A DNA stretch of 64,000 nt from Taenia hydatigena (taxonomy: Eukaryota; Platyhelminthes; Cestoda; Cyclophyllidea; Taeniidae). Every line of letters begins with the position of its first letter. Position 1 is the stretch's first letter. The stretch lies in contig JADWOT020001887.1 in assembly GCA_036345935.2 (NCBI GenBank), positions 62,001-126,000 of the forward strand, given 5' to 3'. Below, one piece after another: positions 13,850 to 25,343 of this stretch. The position numbers and the translations under genes were made by a program. Below the pieces are notes generated by a model, which was given only the letters and a program-made list of their open reading frames with translations, had not been told where the DNA came from and did no database searches.

Positions 13850-14340
13850 AAAGGTCATTGTAGGATGTCTTTTGTCATGGTGCTATGACATTGAGTTCCT
13901 TGTTCTTCTCCCTCTTTTTTTCCATGTGAACCTAAACCCATTCACTCGTCCGTTTACCTAGCTATGTATTCGAGTGAAGTATGTGGGGATCGACTTTGCG
14001 GAAGGAATCAGAGTTTCCATCGATCAGCACGCTTAATGACACAACCCATAGGCACAGTGAGATTTAGTTAGGTCCAGTTTATCTTGTGTCAGTCTAATCT
14101 GAGTTATGCATTTATGCATTCCTTATTCATGTCACAGTGGAGAGTGAGACTAGTGAAGAGATGAAGGACACTTACTAAGGAGGCGCTGATGGACGATTAT
14201 GTGGGAGGAAGGGGTGCAGAATTGGTTTCGGATTCGAAGAAGGTGGAGGTGATAGAAGCGTGAGGGGAGCAGAGGAGCTGGACGTTGTCGTGTCGCTAAA
14301 GTGGAAAATAGAGGTAAGAAAATGCAATGTGGAGAGTGCA
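13850..14340 (+). repeat. SD2 block, copy b
   Basis: Diverged direct copy of about 8,180-8,560 (see the GTATTCGAGT anchor at 13,966). It abuts SD1 copy b, so the two blocks probably form one larger duplicated unit whose other half was lost or moved in copy a. Confidence 0.6.
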
Positions 14341-16050
14341 CGGCCCGAAGTGGTCCAGTTTAAACCCTAGTTGCTTGACATTAATTAGCTTTGTGTTTGT
14401 CGCATGAGCGTTTTTTTGCGGCGTACCTCCTTTTCCGTGGTATGCCTATGGTAGTGATGAGAACCTAAATACGGCAGTCGTCGCAAGTAGTGTTTTATCT
14501 TTGCTTATTGTCCCACTCATGGTTTCCTTTTCTACCACCACACGTGTTATGGGTGCTGTTTTGAGAGGGTTTCTTCACGAAGCAGTAAAGCTTTCTTGAT
14601 TATTTATTCGCACATCTGTTCTTGTTCATTCACTTGGCTGGTTAGTTAGTAGAGATGTAGAGGTAGAAGGTGGGTGAAGTGACAAAGCTAATGTTGGCCG
14701 TCTAATTACCTTTGAAGTCACTCCGCATATCCCAATCTTTTTATCTGCCAACCTACCTACCTATCTGTCTATTTTTCCAATTATCGGTCGGCTCGTCTGT
14801 CCTTTCCTCGACCTGTAGAATGTGCGGAGTCAAATTCGGGCAGTATGCGGTAGGCATATGAGACTGACCCAGACGGACCTGTCTACAACGTTCACAGAAA
14901 GCATTCAAGTAGTGAAAAATGAAAAACTTTAAATGGCTAGGATGTTAGATGGACGTATTTTAGTTAGGTAAATAAAAAATTACTAAGAGGAGATGAAAAC
15001 ACTAATTTAATGCTGTCAGACTGCTTAATGTACTAGTCTTCTCTACCGACTGAATGTCAGAGAGAGAGGCAGGAGTCAAGTACTGTGGCTTCAAGAGTGC
15101 AGGTGCTGCCGAAGGTGAGGTGCAGCAATGCTGAATGGCTAGCTAGGCCACAGTAGGCACCCATGCACGTCGAAGTGAAGTGGGCCACATCAGCGCAGAA
15201 CTGTGTCAAGGCCATTTCTTATAGCTCTGAATTCGTTTTCTTAAAAAAGTGCAGGAAATGACGGTTTTAGCGAAAGAGTACATTATCTATTTCACGAAAT
15301 AAGTCTTCAAGTAAGAGCTTGCGCAAGGCGGTGATGGCTGCTTGGGTGTTTAAAATCACCAAACGCAAGTAAAGGAGCTGCGTGCCTCTTCGTTATGGTC
15401 CTGTGCTCATCCACATCAACATTGTTTAGTCTTCGTCTATCCTCAGGGTTGCGTCAACAATCACCGGGGTATCTATGAGTCGGTCAGTGTTTATCCACAG
15501 GGCTTTTGAACTGTGTCCATCACAATATGTATGTGATTTATTATCGAGTGCTTGATGCATAATGCTTATATAATTGGCCCCCGAGTTGTTGCTCCTTCCC
15601 ACTCAGTCATCGTTTCCCTTTTTCTGCCAGTAGGCACAAAGGCATTCCTTTTTTCTAACTTTTATAGCTCTCCCATTATAATTAGAATAATTAACTATTC
15701 AAATGTTCTCTTCTCTGCACTTTTATGCGCTTCTTTATTTGCCTATGCTTAGCGCTTTGTGAGATTTTGATTTAGCAGTGTCGTTTCAGACACTATTGAG
15801 GAGGGTCACTGGAAGTCCCTATTTTTTAAAAAATGAAGCTCTATTTCGTTTTTTCAATGAACGAATAACAAAGGGCTTCAGTTATTCAGTTGGTGACGTC
15901 TTTCTTATGGCCCTATTTTGCGATAACCCTGTGCCTTTTCGTGATTTCCTCGTAAAATACAATGTTGTTGGAAGATTATTCAAAGGCGATTGCTTGGAGA
16001 GGTGCTTTTTGTTAGCTTGCGCAGATTAGACAACAATCCATTTACGATTT
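14341..16050 (+). repeat. SD1 block, copy b (partial)
   Basis: Direct homology to about 1,067-2,690. Anchors: TTAGCTTTGTGTTTGTCGCA at 14,385 against TTGGCTTTGTGTCTGTCGCA at about 1,100; the GCAGTATGCGGTAGGCATATG region at 14,840 against 1,557; and GACAACAATCCATTTACGA at 16,029 against GACAACAATCCATTCACAG near 2,670. A frame of 83 codons at 15,778-16,029 is open here but not in the other copies, so it is not supported as a gene. Confidence 0.8.
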
Positions 16051-16074
16051 CTCTGTAGGACGTAAGGTTTTTGC

Positions 16075-16480
16075 ACTCACGAATATAGCGCCCAGTGGTG
16101 GGGTGTCAGGATTACCATCCAGGAGGGTTGATGTGAACGCTGGCTTGCGCCCTCTCGAAATGGAACCAGAAGTCTGCAAGTTACCACTAGACACGAGACC
16201 CTCGTTGGGTAGATCACGCTGTGACACTCCAACACTCCTTCTAAAGTAAAAATCACACCCAGAAAAAGAGAGATCGTGGTGCCACAGTTGGGGCTTGCAG
16301 TTTTGTAGCACCTACGCAGGTCAAAATTGAGCCGAAAAAAACATGTTTGGCTGGAAAATGCCAAGCTTTGTGAAAATGCTATAAAACACAACGCGCATCG
16401 GAGCATATCTGGCTCACCGGTTGATGGTGAACTCGGCTTTCCAAAAAAGCTTTTTGGAGATTGATTCAAACGTTATTGCA
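16075..16480 (+). repeat. R repeat, copy 1
   Basis: First of four copies of a ~400 bp repeat; the others are at 17,870-18,330, 23,310-23,810 and, inverted, 26,930-27,370. The core is CGCCCAGTGG.GGGTGTCAGG followed by ACCATC, then GAACCAGAAGTC, and TGGTGCCACAGTTG near the end. In this copy both strands are interrupted over the core, unlike copies 2 and 4. Confidence 0.8.
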
Positions 16481-17869
16481 AATAAGCGGTACTAGGTAGA
16501 ATTGAGTAGTAGAATTTAGACGCATTTACGATGCAAAGTAATAGAAATAGCACTTGAATGCTTCAGAAATGCATGTAAATGGAAGATTGAATAAAACGAA
16601 AGCCGGGAAATACATTAATGTCCATAAACTGTGAACAAATAGAAATAACTTCAGCCCTGGATGCACTCAGCAAATAGGATGACAACTTCTTCAACTCGAT
16701 CCCCAGGATGGCGTTACTTCCAGCCCAAAGACACCATTAGTAGAGGCATTACATTCAAGAAGTTCTCTAATAAACTAGTAGTATTTTCAGGCTTTAGATG
16801 TAGAAACGAACATCGAGTTATTTCACTGAACAGAGAAGGTCCTCTAACCCCAGAAACCCACCATCAAACACCAACATGGCCTTGAGCTCGATCTTTTAGT
16901 TGGAGAGTTAGTTAGCGAGGAAGCCATTTAGAGTTTTGCATTTGCCTCTGTTTATGTCGAGATGATTGTGCACATTCCGAGAAAAGGCTATTAAGGTGAA
17001 TTGATTTTGGGTTTTTTCAAGTTATCTCTATCCACTTGTAAATTACATCGAAATAGCATTTATCATCCACAAAAGAACCTGATGCCCACAGTAAATAGTT
17101 GAATGCCAAACAAATGGATTAAAATATGCCTAAAATTGATAGAAATGCTTTAGATCTAACTACGATATAACCTGTTTTGTTGGGATGCCTAGCTTCAGCA
17201 CATCCCTCAAGATTGTATTAACTCCTCAAAAAGCAAATCCTCATTCAGAGCTTTCAGTAAGGTATTCGCATTACTGGAAACAGATTTCTAAAACTTCTTT
17301 TCCCAGCTTTGGCGTTTCATAAAAATTCACAGATTTACAGCCTTTTCATTGATGGGTGCAGTTGCTTATGGGCCGCCTATCGATCTCCATTCTTTTCGAC
17401 TCCAAGGAAGGTTCCATCAGGAGAACGGGAGCTGCAGATGACTTTTAATGCTTAAGTTGTTGATACCAACGTGCCGACATAAATTCGAGTCTTACGACGA
17501 TTAGTTGCCACCCCTTATGAGTTCGATTCATGTTTGACGATCGAAAATGACATGACGTCGTTGAGAGTAGTTGTTTTGATGCGATTGTTGATCTCTGAGG
17601 GTTTTTGAGCTCTTTAGGAGTCTTACGTGAGGGGAACTGCTTTGGCAAGCAGTGCAAAGAGGAGTTGCAAGCAAAGTAGTAACGAGAGATGTCTTCACAC
17701 CCATATCTTTAAATGCCACCTTTTGAAACAAATCTATCTTCTTTCCTTTACGCTTGCCCTCCTGCGTAGGGAAATGATGTCGTAGAGAGCAATACTTTGA
17801 TCTTTTGCATTTCTTTTGAGTTGGATTACGCCTTTCTCCTTTCCTTTACTTAATTTTTAATTGTTTGTC
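16481..17869 (+). repeat. flank of R copy 1, duplicated at 23,811-24,700
   Basis: Direct homology to the 23.8-24.7 kb segment. Anchors are GAATTTAGACGCATTT (about 16,513 and 23,838), TGTGAACAAATAGAAATAACTTCAG (about 16,630 and 23,957) and TTTGCATTTGCCTCTGTTTATG (about 16,935 and 24,204). No gene is recognised. Confidence 0.7.
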
Positions 17870-18330
17870 AATGTTACGCCTCTCATCTGGAAAAATACAC
17901 CTATTGCTTAGTCTTGGTGTAATATCTCTCTTTTCCTTGAAACCAAGTTGGTGCTTGGGGTTGGTTTCAGCGCCCAGTGGTAGGGTGTCAGGGTTACCAT
18001 CTGGAAAAGTTGGTGTGAGTGCTGGCTTCCACCCTCTCGAAATGGAACCAGAAGTCCTCAGATTAAGGTTGGACTCGAGGTACTTGTTGAGTAGACTACG
18101 TTGTGACACTCCGTCACTCATTCTAGAGGAAATATCACATCCAGGAAAGGGATGTTGTGGTGCCACAGTTGGAAGTCGCTGTTTCACCACACCTTCACAG
18201 GTCAAAATGGACCTGAAAAACCATGTTCAGCAGAAAGGCGCCAATTTTTTGTGAAAAAATCCATAAAACACAATGCAAATCTGCATCAATTCCATTCACG
18301 AATTGACAATTAATTCGACTTTCTAAAAGG
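17870..18330 (+). repeat. R repeat, copy 2 (open on both strands)
   Basis: Second R copy. The plus strand is open for 129 codons (17,865-18,254) and the minus strand for 119 codons (17,846-18,205). The inverted copy 4 is open in the same two frames. Copies 1 and 3 are not. On the minus strand the translated phrase PDGNPDTLPLGAETNPKHQL is shared with copy 4. I do not recognise a family, and openness in two close copies may simply reflect recent duplication. Confidence 0.75.
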
Positions 18331-18984
18331 CATTCATGAAGGTATAAATACAAGGTTACCTACCACACTTGTCGAGAAATTCCACCTCCATGTTTTGTCT
18401 AAAATGTGTTTCCGTAAAGTTCTGGCAATACCAGAAACTGATTTTACATCCTTTTTGCCTAGCTTCAACATTCAATGAAAATTTCGACGCTTTAACAGCA
18501 GGAATTTTATAGAGGGCTCTACTTGACTCTACATTGTAAAATGTCGATCCAATCAGAGTTCCTACCTTGAAAATCGATGTTTAACAAGTTCGGGCGATCA
18601 CTTGATTAATTTACAACTTTGCAGCTTTTACATTAATAGGTAACGTTGCATATGACCCATCCATCAGCCTCTACTATTCTTAGGTTCAAGGAGACTTCCA
18701 TCAGGAGAACAGGAAACAAATGCAGTTAACAGTCAGAAGGTAAGGCAAAAGTAGGAGATCCAAATTAGAAGCAAATTAAGCATCAGAATACAGAGCCCCT
18801 CAGACTAGAATTTTAAAAAATTACGCAGCTCTTCCCTCCTCAAAAGAAATCGACACTATCAAAGACTGCTGAATGTTATTGGTTTAACCCCTAAACTTAG
18901 ATTTTACTAGTTTTATAGTTTACAAGCGCAGCAAGTAATTCAGTCATAAAACAGCGCAGGATTGTGCGGTTACAAATTCATCGT
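18331..18984 (+). repeat. 5' flank of NK2 unit, with putative TATA element
   Basis: Homologous in direct orientation to 24,705-25,330 and in inverse orientation to about 26,260-26,960. It lies just upstream of the NK2 first-exon remnant. A TTTTATAGTTTA sequence at 18,911-18,922 occupies the position where the 25 kb copy has a canonical TATAAATA, so this could be a decayed promoter. Confidence 0.6.
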
Positions 18985-20429
18985 TTCCAACTTTACAGTG
19001 AAAGACCTTTTGGACTCCCTCGATCCTGAGCAACTCCAACATCCGGCAGCGCTACAAGCAAACCGTATTTTCTACCAAATTGCCATAGCAACCTTAACGT
19101 ACTGCCTTGTTTGCATACCTTTGTACCTCAAGCTTTTGCACTTTTATTACCATTTTCAGTCCATCGGTCTTCATGAGTTGAAGCTGGACACACTTGCTGT
19201 CCTTTGCAGTTGCCCTTACCAGCAGTCGCAGTGGCATAACTGACGCGTTTACTGCAGAAGAAGCTCTACATCAAAGTTGGCATTATGAAATTTTCGTACA
19301 GTGCTTCTCGTCGGTGACATTGCTGCTTTCGACCATCGTAAAGTCGTCCCAACGCCAGCAGAGTTGGTATCAAACAAAACACAATTGCCTTTGACCCAGG
19401 TAAATGAGGCGATAACATCTAGTTATGTGCAGATGCACGTGTTTTAGTTCCAGTTGTTTTAATTTTACAGGTACACCAAATACGGAATGTACAGTTGTAT
19501 CAAAGGGAGGGACAAACCCGCGTCCTTGTCGACTTTGCCATCAACCATCCAACAACAAGCAACAGCTTTTACCGCACAAAAGGCGGAAGAGACGGTCTCT
19601 GTTGTGGTTAAACCTCTAATGATTTCAAGATCCACTTCCTCCTTATGCATTCGCTACAGAACAATGACGAAGGCAAACAAACCCAACTGAACACTTCGCC
19701 ACCAAACTGGCTGAACATTGATGAGACTACTTCAACCAAATCAGATATCTTAGGGCAACGCCTGTATTTCCCACACGCATTCCAAAACTGACTTGTCCTT
19801 CAAAGCCTGTACGACAGCAGACATCCTGAATTGGCGTCCTTATCTTCAAAGCAAGGTGGAAGCTCAGAGCAATCGCGAATGACCACTACGATGTCAAACT
19901 TACCAACACCGAACCTACTCCTTCCAGCACACTTCTCTTCAATTATAAAATGCTTCCTTCTTCAGCAAGTTACTGCCACTGTATCTATGCCAGATTTCAG
20001 CATAATTCTTTACACTGTCGATGGCAGAACAACTTTGGGGTACGCCAGACACTATCTGAGGGTTCTCTTTGCTCTGTACTCAACTGGTGAGATAAAAAAA
20101 ATGCGCTAACAAGAAAAACTACGTCTATAGACATGAACGCGAGGAACAGGCGCGTCGCATTAACTTGACGGAGACTCAGGTTGGTCAAGAATTAAGGGGT
20201 TAAAAGAACCTATTTGATGGGAAGCTGTTAGTGTGCAGTGGTTGAGTGTCAGCGATTGAGTCGTCAAAAATAACCATACTTTTGACTCTTCTTTTAGAGG
20301 AAGATATGGTTCCAAAACCACCGCTACAAAACAAAGAGGGCAGGCAGAAAAATGTCTGGCCATGAAGCTCATTTGCGTTTTTCACGTGTTTTCTGCAGTC
20401 GTAAGGGAATGCTGAGTAGGTGCAGCTAA
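18985..20429 (+). pseudogene. NK2-class homeobox pseudogene (most complete copy)
   Basis: The first-exon remnant at 18,985 encodes SNFTVKDLLDSLDPEQLQ, resembling the N-terminal TN motif (F-S-V-K-D-I-L-D) of NK2 homeobox proteins. A middle exon starts after TTTTACAG at 19,471. The homeodomain is split. Residues 5-44 lie at 20,059-20,179 (RVLF, then after a 1-nt slip TQLVR, then ...YVYRHEREEQARRINLTETQ). A 118-bp GT..AG intron follows. Residues 45-59 are at 20,298-20,342 (RKIWFQNHRYKTKRA), and the frame ends with TAA at 20,427. Trp48, Phe49, Asn51, Arg53 and the NK2-class Tyr54 are present. Breaks: a 1-nt insertion near 20,077, TAA at 20,093-20,095 in place of Leu16, a Phe20 change, and GTT where copy 3 has the start ATG. 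The family call is firm; the gene is non-functional as read. Confidence 0.88.
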
Positions 20430-20950
20430 AAGTGGTATTCACTAAGTGTCTCTCACTCAGTCAGATTTCCTGCTGTATGAAGGTAATTTTTGCTAACCTT
20501 ACAACTGGGAATCATCTCACGTACTCATGTCTGCGCCCAAGTCAGGTCGGACGGCTCTTCTAATCTCTTGACAACCTTATTTTTATGAGCATACTTATTA
20601 GCAACCTCAGTAGTGGGTTACAAATAAATACAGCTACGCGACAATGGCTTTTTTGTGGAGTATCATGCTATCATTGACTATCCGAAGAGACTGTAGGTTC
20701 ACATAACTGACGCACGAGATATCCTGCTTCTCATTGCTTTTGAGTAGTGCTTTAAGGCTGAAATTATGTATGCCATTCTTGTGAGTTGCAAAACTCATTC
20801 TTATCCTGTTTATGTCATTGAACTGAATTATGTCTTAATTTTAGTTAGTAGGCAACTAAAGACAGGTGCTTTTCATTACTAATGAATTGTGCGTACCACT
20901 TGTCTTGACTTAAAAACAAAGTCCACACACACTGGAGCATAAAAGCGTAG
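20430..20950. other. unassigned spacer between NK2 and ryanodine-receptor remnants
   Basis: No coding signal seen. It probably holds the 3' end of the NK2 remnant or an intron of the ryanodine-receptor remnant, but no motif decides this. Confidence 0.4.
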
Positions 20951-20963
20951 AGGAGCCCATGGT

Positions 20964-23229
20964 TGTGGAACACAAGCCCCTTTCAACCTCCACCTTCCTC
21001 ATCTCCATTTTCGCGCCCAACTTTTATCGATTCAAATTGGGTGCTCTCATCCTCCTTGCCTTCTACAGGGTAAATTTTAGTTCCCTTTTCCACACTAAAT
21101 ATCATCCTTGTTCCAAGTCCTACTAACTAACCTATGGTTTCCATCACTAGATTGATTAATGAGGGTTTAGGGCACAAGAGATGGCAGAGAGGGCTGCATT
21201 TGTTGCCTCCTTTATCGCATCAATCACTAACACCGTATCCAGCACCACGGACTCCCTCCAAGACACGGAAATTGATGTCGGACTAAAGGAATAAGAGGAG
21301 TGGATAACATTAGCTGAACGGCCTCGTATTTGGGTCCATTGCTGAAGATACTTGTTATTGCTCACTTAATCTTCTCCATGGACGTGCTTGTTGCTTACTA
21401 CTTTTTGGAGGTGAGCCATCTAACTAGTCGAAGTCTCAACTGTTTTCTGAAGCCTTAATGGACCTCACTCTATGCTGCAAGGTTCCTCTCGTTATATTCG
21501 AATAAGAGAAAGAAATATCTAGATTGCTCAAATTCGAAGGCACCTGGATAGCTGAACAGCCTTCTGACGAGGGGCTAAGAACTCAGCGGGACAAACAGGT
21601 TCTTTGTACACCCAGCTCTCCTCACATGTACTCGAATAATTCCCTTAAGATGAAAGTTCTCAAGACTTCTTGGAATGAAGACTGGCAACAACAATGAAGG
21701 TAGCAGTAGAATCACTTTAAGTGGATGTTCTGAGGAGGCCTCAAACAGTTGGTTCTATCCAGCGTGGCTTCAGGAGATGGATCTACAATACCTGCTTTAG
21801 AAGTGGGGTGTCATCTTCACGGATAATGTAGGTTTCAAGTGATTTCAAGATCGGCCTAAACTAAAGAGACAATCCTCACGCATTTTTCTTTTCTATTTAG
21901 TCGTTTCTATACCTTGCAGTCTACTTTATCGTTACCCGGCTAAGAAATGCAAACTAATTCTTCTTTTCATACCACTTGATGGATGTGGCTATTTCCTTCA
22001 AAACATTGGTCACCACTGTACAATCGGTTGCACACAATGGAAAACAAATAGGTCAAGCCTTACTGTATTCTGGTAACTTGGCGAATCACGCAATGGTCTG
22101 GTGTAGATCATGTCTGACACCCTGTTCCACTGACCTCTGTCGCGTAGGACGTGACTGATTTAGTGGAATTCCAACTCTTTGAGGTGTTTGGCTGTCTATC
22201 AGGCTTAATCTTTTCAATATGCAACCAATCATGAAAATAGACTATTTTCGCTTAACCAACGTGGATATACACCCTCCACAGCCTTTTCAACTAACGTTGG
22301 GCAGTCTTATTTAAGCAGTCATTGGCAGAGCCAAACTCATTTAAGTAAATGAGTCAATTTCAAATTACTATTCAAAGGAATTGTGATTGATTGAAGCATT
22401 TATAAGCCTCTTAGTGTGCCTGTTTACGAGATTTTAACCCAGCCATGTTTCGCTTTATTTGTTGCATGTAACCAGAAGCCGCGATATTTTGGCCTTTGGT
22501 CATTTGACAATGGTGGTTGCGACCGCATTTGTGTTTTTTGACCTTATCACCATAGGTGTAATGGCCACGTGATACCCTGTCCGAGCCTAGTGCAGCACTT
22601 TTACGAGGGTGTGAGTGTAGTAGATAGTGACCCAGGAATAACATGAGTTTTCTGCTCAGAAATGGCCTACCATCACGATGTGCCTGGGTTATTACATGGT
22701 AATGCAGATCCAGCCATGGGGGTGTGACTTTGACTGACACGAGTTTGGTCGTTCGCTAGGCGCTAAGCTGATGAGAATGCAGGCCACGTGATTAGGGAAC
22801 CTTATTCATTACGAAATGTCTGAGTTCGAGGCTTCAGCATTTGGAGCATAATAGCGATGGTCACAGGCTGGAATTGATGCTCTCATTGGCTGGAAGAGGT
22901 AGACTTTGGTCCATAGACCTGGTAGATTCGTGTCAAGATAACAAACATCCTCAAAATTCGGTTCGCAGGTAACCCGCTGACAAAACGGAATGCCGATAGG
23001 CGATTGAGCAGCTGCCTACTACTTTTACCCTTCTGGACCTTTCGATGAATTCCTGACTTGGATGACTATATACGTAACAAACACCTGTCTGTTTCAGCTT
23101 GTATTGACAGTCATGCTGACTCCAGTTGTGATATACCTTTACGCTGTCATTTGCGTTCAATTTTTTCGCCAAATCTACACTGAAGAGGAGGATGGAGAGA
23201 GCGAAAACAAGTGCATTGCCATGTTGACT
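20964..23229 (+). pseudogene. ryanodine receptor pore-region pseudogene, six exons, truncated
   Basis: Ryanodine receptors are tetrameric Ca2+-release channels of the ER/SR. Six exon remnants read in order along the C-terminal channel region. (a) ~20,964-21,069: FAPNFYRFKLGALIL, donor GTAAAT. (b) ~21,171-21,410: EEWITLAE, a frameshift near 21,320, then YLGPLLKILVIAHL..VAYYFLE, donor GTGAGC; TAA at 21,292. (c) 21,482-21,699: VPLVIF, TAA at 21,503, EKEI..KFEGTWIAEQPSDEG. (d) ~21,749-21,827: TAG at 21,798, then KWGVIFTDN, donor GTAGGT. (e) 21,901-22,047: [32 protein letters not shown] at 21,955. (f) 23,098-23,229: LVLTV..VVIYLYAVI..FFRQIY..EDGE..KC..MLT, open, donor GTGAGT. The order and motifs match the family through S5; the selectivity-filter exon (GGGIGDE) is absent because sequence switches to repeat unit 2 near 23,310. 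Introns are kept, so this is a duplicated, not retroposed, copy. Confidence 0.88.
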
Positions 23230-23309
23230 GTGAGTAATTTAATTACCACGCTCCCATCGTTTTCGAGTTGGCTCCCCGCCTTTCTTCTTTCTTTTACGTC
23301 ATTTTTCAT

Positions 23310-23810
23310 TGTTCATCTATGTTACGCCTCTCATTTAGGAAGATACACTCATTACTTATTCTTGGTGGAATGTTCCTCATTTTATTGGAATCTAGCTAAA
23401 GCTTTGGGTCGGTTTCAGCGCCTGGTAGGGTGTCAGGGTTACCACCTAGGAAGGTTGATGCGAGTGTTGGCTTCCGCCCTCCCAAACTGGAACCGGAAGT
23501 CCGCAAGTTATGATTAGAGCGGAGCTACTCGTTGGATGATTCATGTTGTGGTACTCCATCACTTCATCATTAGCAAATACCACATCCAGAAAAAGAGGGG
23601 CCGTGGTGCCACAGTTGAAAGTTGCAGTTCGATAGCACCTTCACCGATCAAAATAGAGCTGATTAAACACATTTAGCCAAAAGATGTCAAGATTTATGAA
23701 AAAAAACGACAAAATACAATGCAAATTGACGCCTATTCGGCTCACGAGTTGATGATGATTTCGACCTAAAAGGCATTTTCAGAGATCGACTTCAACATTA
23801 CTGCAAATAG
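23310..23810 (+). repeat. R repeat, copy 3
   Basis: Third R copy, beginning near CTATGTTACGCCTCTCAT (also at about 17,870). The core TAGGGTGTCAGGGTTACCA is at about 23,427 and TGGTGCCACAGTTGAAAG at about 23,605. It carries more indels than copies 2 and 4. It directly truncates the ryanodine-receptor remnant upstream. Confidence 0.8.
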
Positions 23811-25280
23811 GCTGCTCTACGCAGAACTGAGTAGCAGAATTTAGACGCATTTGCGATGAGAGGTAACAGGAGTAACTATTGAGTGATACAGGAAAGCATG
23901 TAAATGAAAGATTGGAGGAAACAAAACCCAAAAAACACAATAATGTCCATAAAATGTGAACAAATAGAAATAACTTCAGCTCTGTACACGCTCAGCCACC
24001 AGGACGACTACTACTTCAGCATAATCTCCAAGATGGCGTTGCTTTCAACCTAAAGACGCCATTAGCAAAAGGATTACCTCCAAGAAGTTCCAAATAAACC
24101 AGTAGTATTTTCAGGCCCGCAATCAAACACCATCACGGCCTTGAGATCGATCCAGGAGCTACCCTAGATTGATCCCTTTATGTGCGAAGAAGCCATTCAC
24201 AGCTTTGCATTTGCCTCTGTTTATGTCGGGATGATTGTGTTCATCCCCAAATTATTAGTCCCTTTCAGACTACCTCTAATATTTCTGTTCAAACTTTGCC
24301 ATTAAAACAGCAAAACTTGATGCCCACAATAAATGGTTATTGGTGGGAAAATTGCTGCTTTATTCCTAATTTTCCTGTCTATTTTGCCATCAGGTACCAA
24401 AAATCGACCCACTGAGAAGGAACCAAAGACCCAACAAATAAAATTAAATTCGTCTTAGCTTGATTAATATGTCATAAATTTGGGTGCAAATTAATCTTTT
24501 ACTCAGAAATTTATAGCCTAAGTACTGCCCTGAGTGTCTTTACTAAACTCTCAAAAAAAAAATTTCTCCTTTAGCACTTTCTAACCGTCCACTTGGGCCA
24601 TGTGAACTTTTACTCCAACATGGTTTACAAATTATTTGTTATTTCTTTAGCAAAAAAGTGTTTGTAACCAACTTTTTTCCTCCCCTACTTTGTAAAGAGA
24701 ATGCATATAAATACAAAGTTACCTACCCAAATTGTCTAGGAATTACACCTCCACACATCGTCTAGAATGGGTTCTAGTAAAGTATTTACATTACTAAAAA
24801 CAGATTTTAAGAGCCCTTCTTACATAGCTTCAGTATTCAGGAAAATTTCAACGCTTCAACAAGAGATTTTATAGAGAAACCTAATTGGCTCTTAGTTTGT
24901 GAATGGCCGTTTCAATTTAAGTTCATATTTTAACACAGATGCATTTTACCCATTCGGATGACAGCTTGGTTAATTTGCATCTCTACAGCCTAGTCATTGA
25001 TGTGTACAGTTGCTGATGACCAAACCATCAGCCTTTAATTGTTTCGGCCTCAAGGATTATTCATTAGAGCGACAGGGGAAAATAAAGTTACAGTCAGCCG
25101 ATGAGGCCAAAGTAGAGAGATTTAAGGTAAAAGCAAACCAAGCGTCAAAATACAGAGTCCTCCAGACTAAGGTTTAAAAATTTACATAACCCGCCCCCCT
25201 TCAAAACAATCGGCACGACTAAAGACTAATGAATCCTATTGGTCTGACCCGCATTGAAGATTTTATTGGCTCTCATAGTC
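23811..25280 (+). repeat. unit 2 middle part, homologous to 16,481-17,400 and 18,331-18,980
   Basis: Anchors are listed under the 16.5 kb and 18.3 kb features. Relative to unit 1 the second R copy is missing here, so unit 1 carries an extra internal duplication or unit 2 a deletion. No gene recognised. Confidence 0.65.
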
Positions 25281-25288
25281 TATAAATA
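25281..25288 (+). promoter_or_regulatory. putative TATA box of NK2 copy 2
   Basis: TATAAATA lies about 60 bases upstream of the ATG at 25,344 that opens the TN-like motif. The aligned position in the other unit reads TTATAGTTTA. Position and sequence fit a core promoter; there is no expression evidence. Confidence 0.4.
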
Positions 25289-25343
25289 CGGTAAGTAAAT
25301 CAGTCGAAAAAACAGTGCAGAACTGTGTGATCACATACTCATC

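Noticed and set aside
22411..22740. 109-codon minus-strand frame in the ryanodine-receptor intron
   Set aside because: No family motif, no mirrored copy to test, and it lies inside an intron of a dead gene; treated as chance.
23062..23517. A single 151-codon gene
   Set aside because: Only 23,098-23,229 matches the ryanodine receptor. A GTGAGT donor ends it, and the rest of the frame is intron and R repeat.
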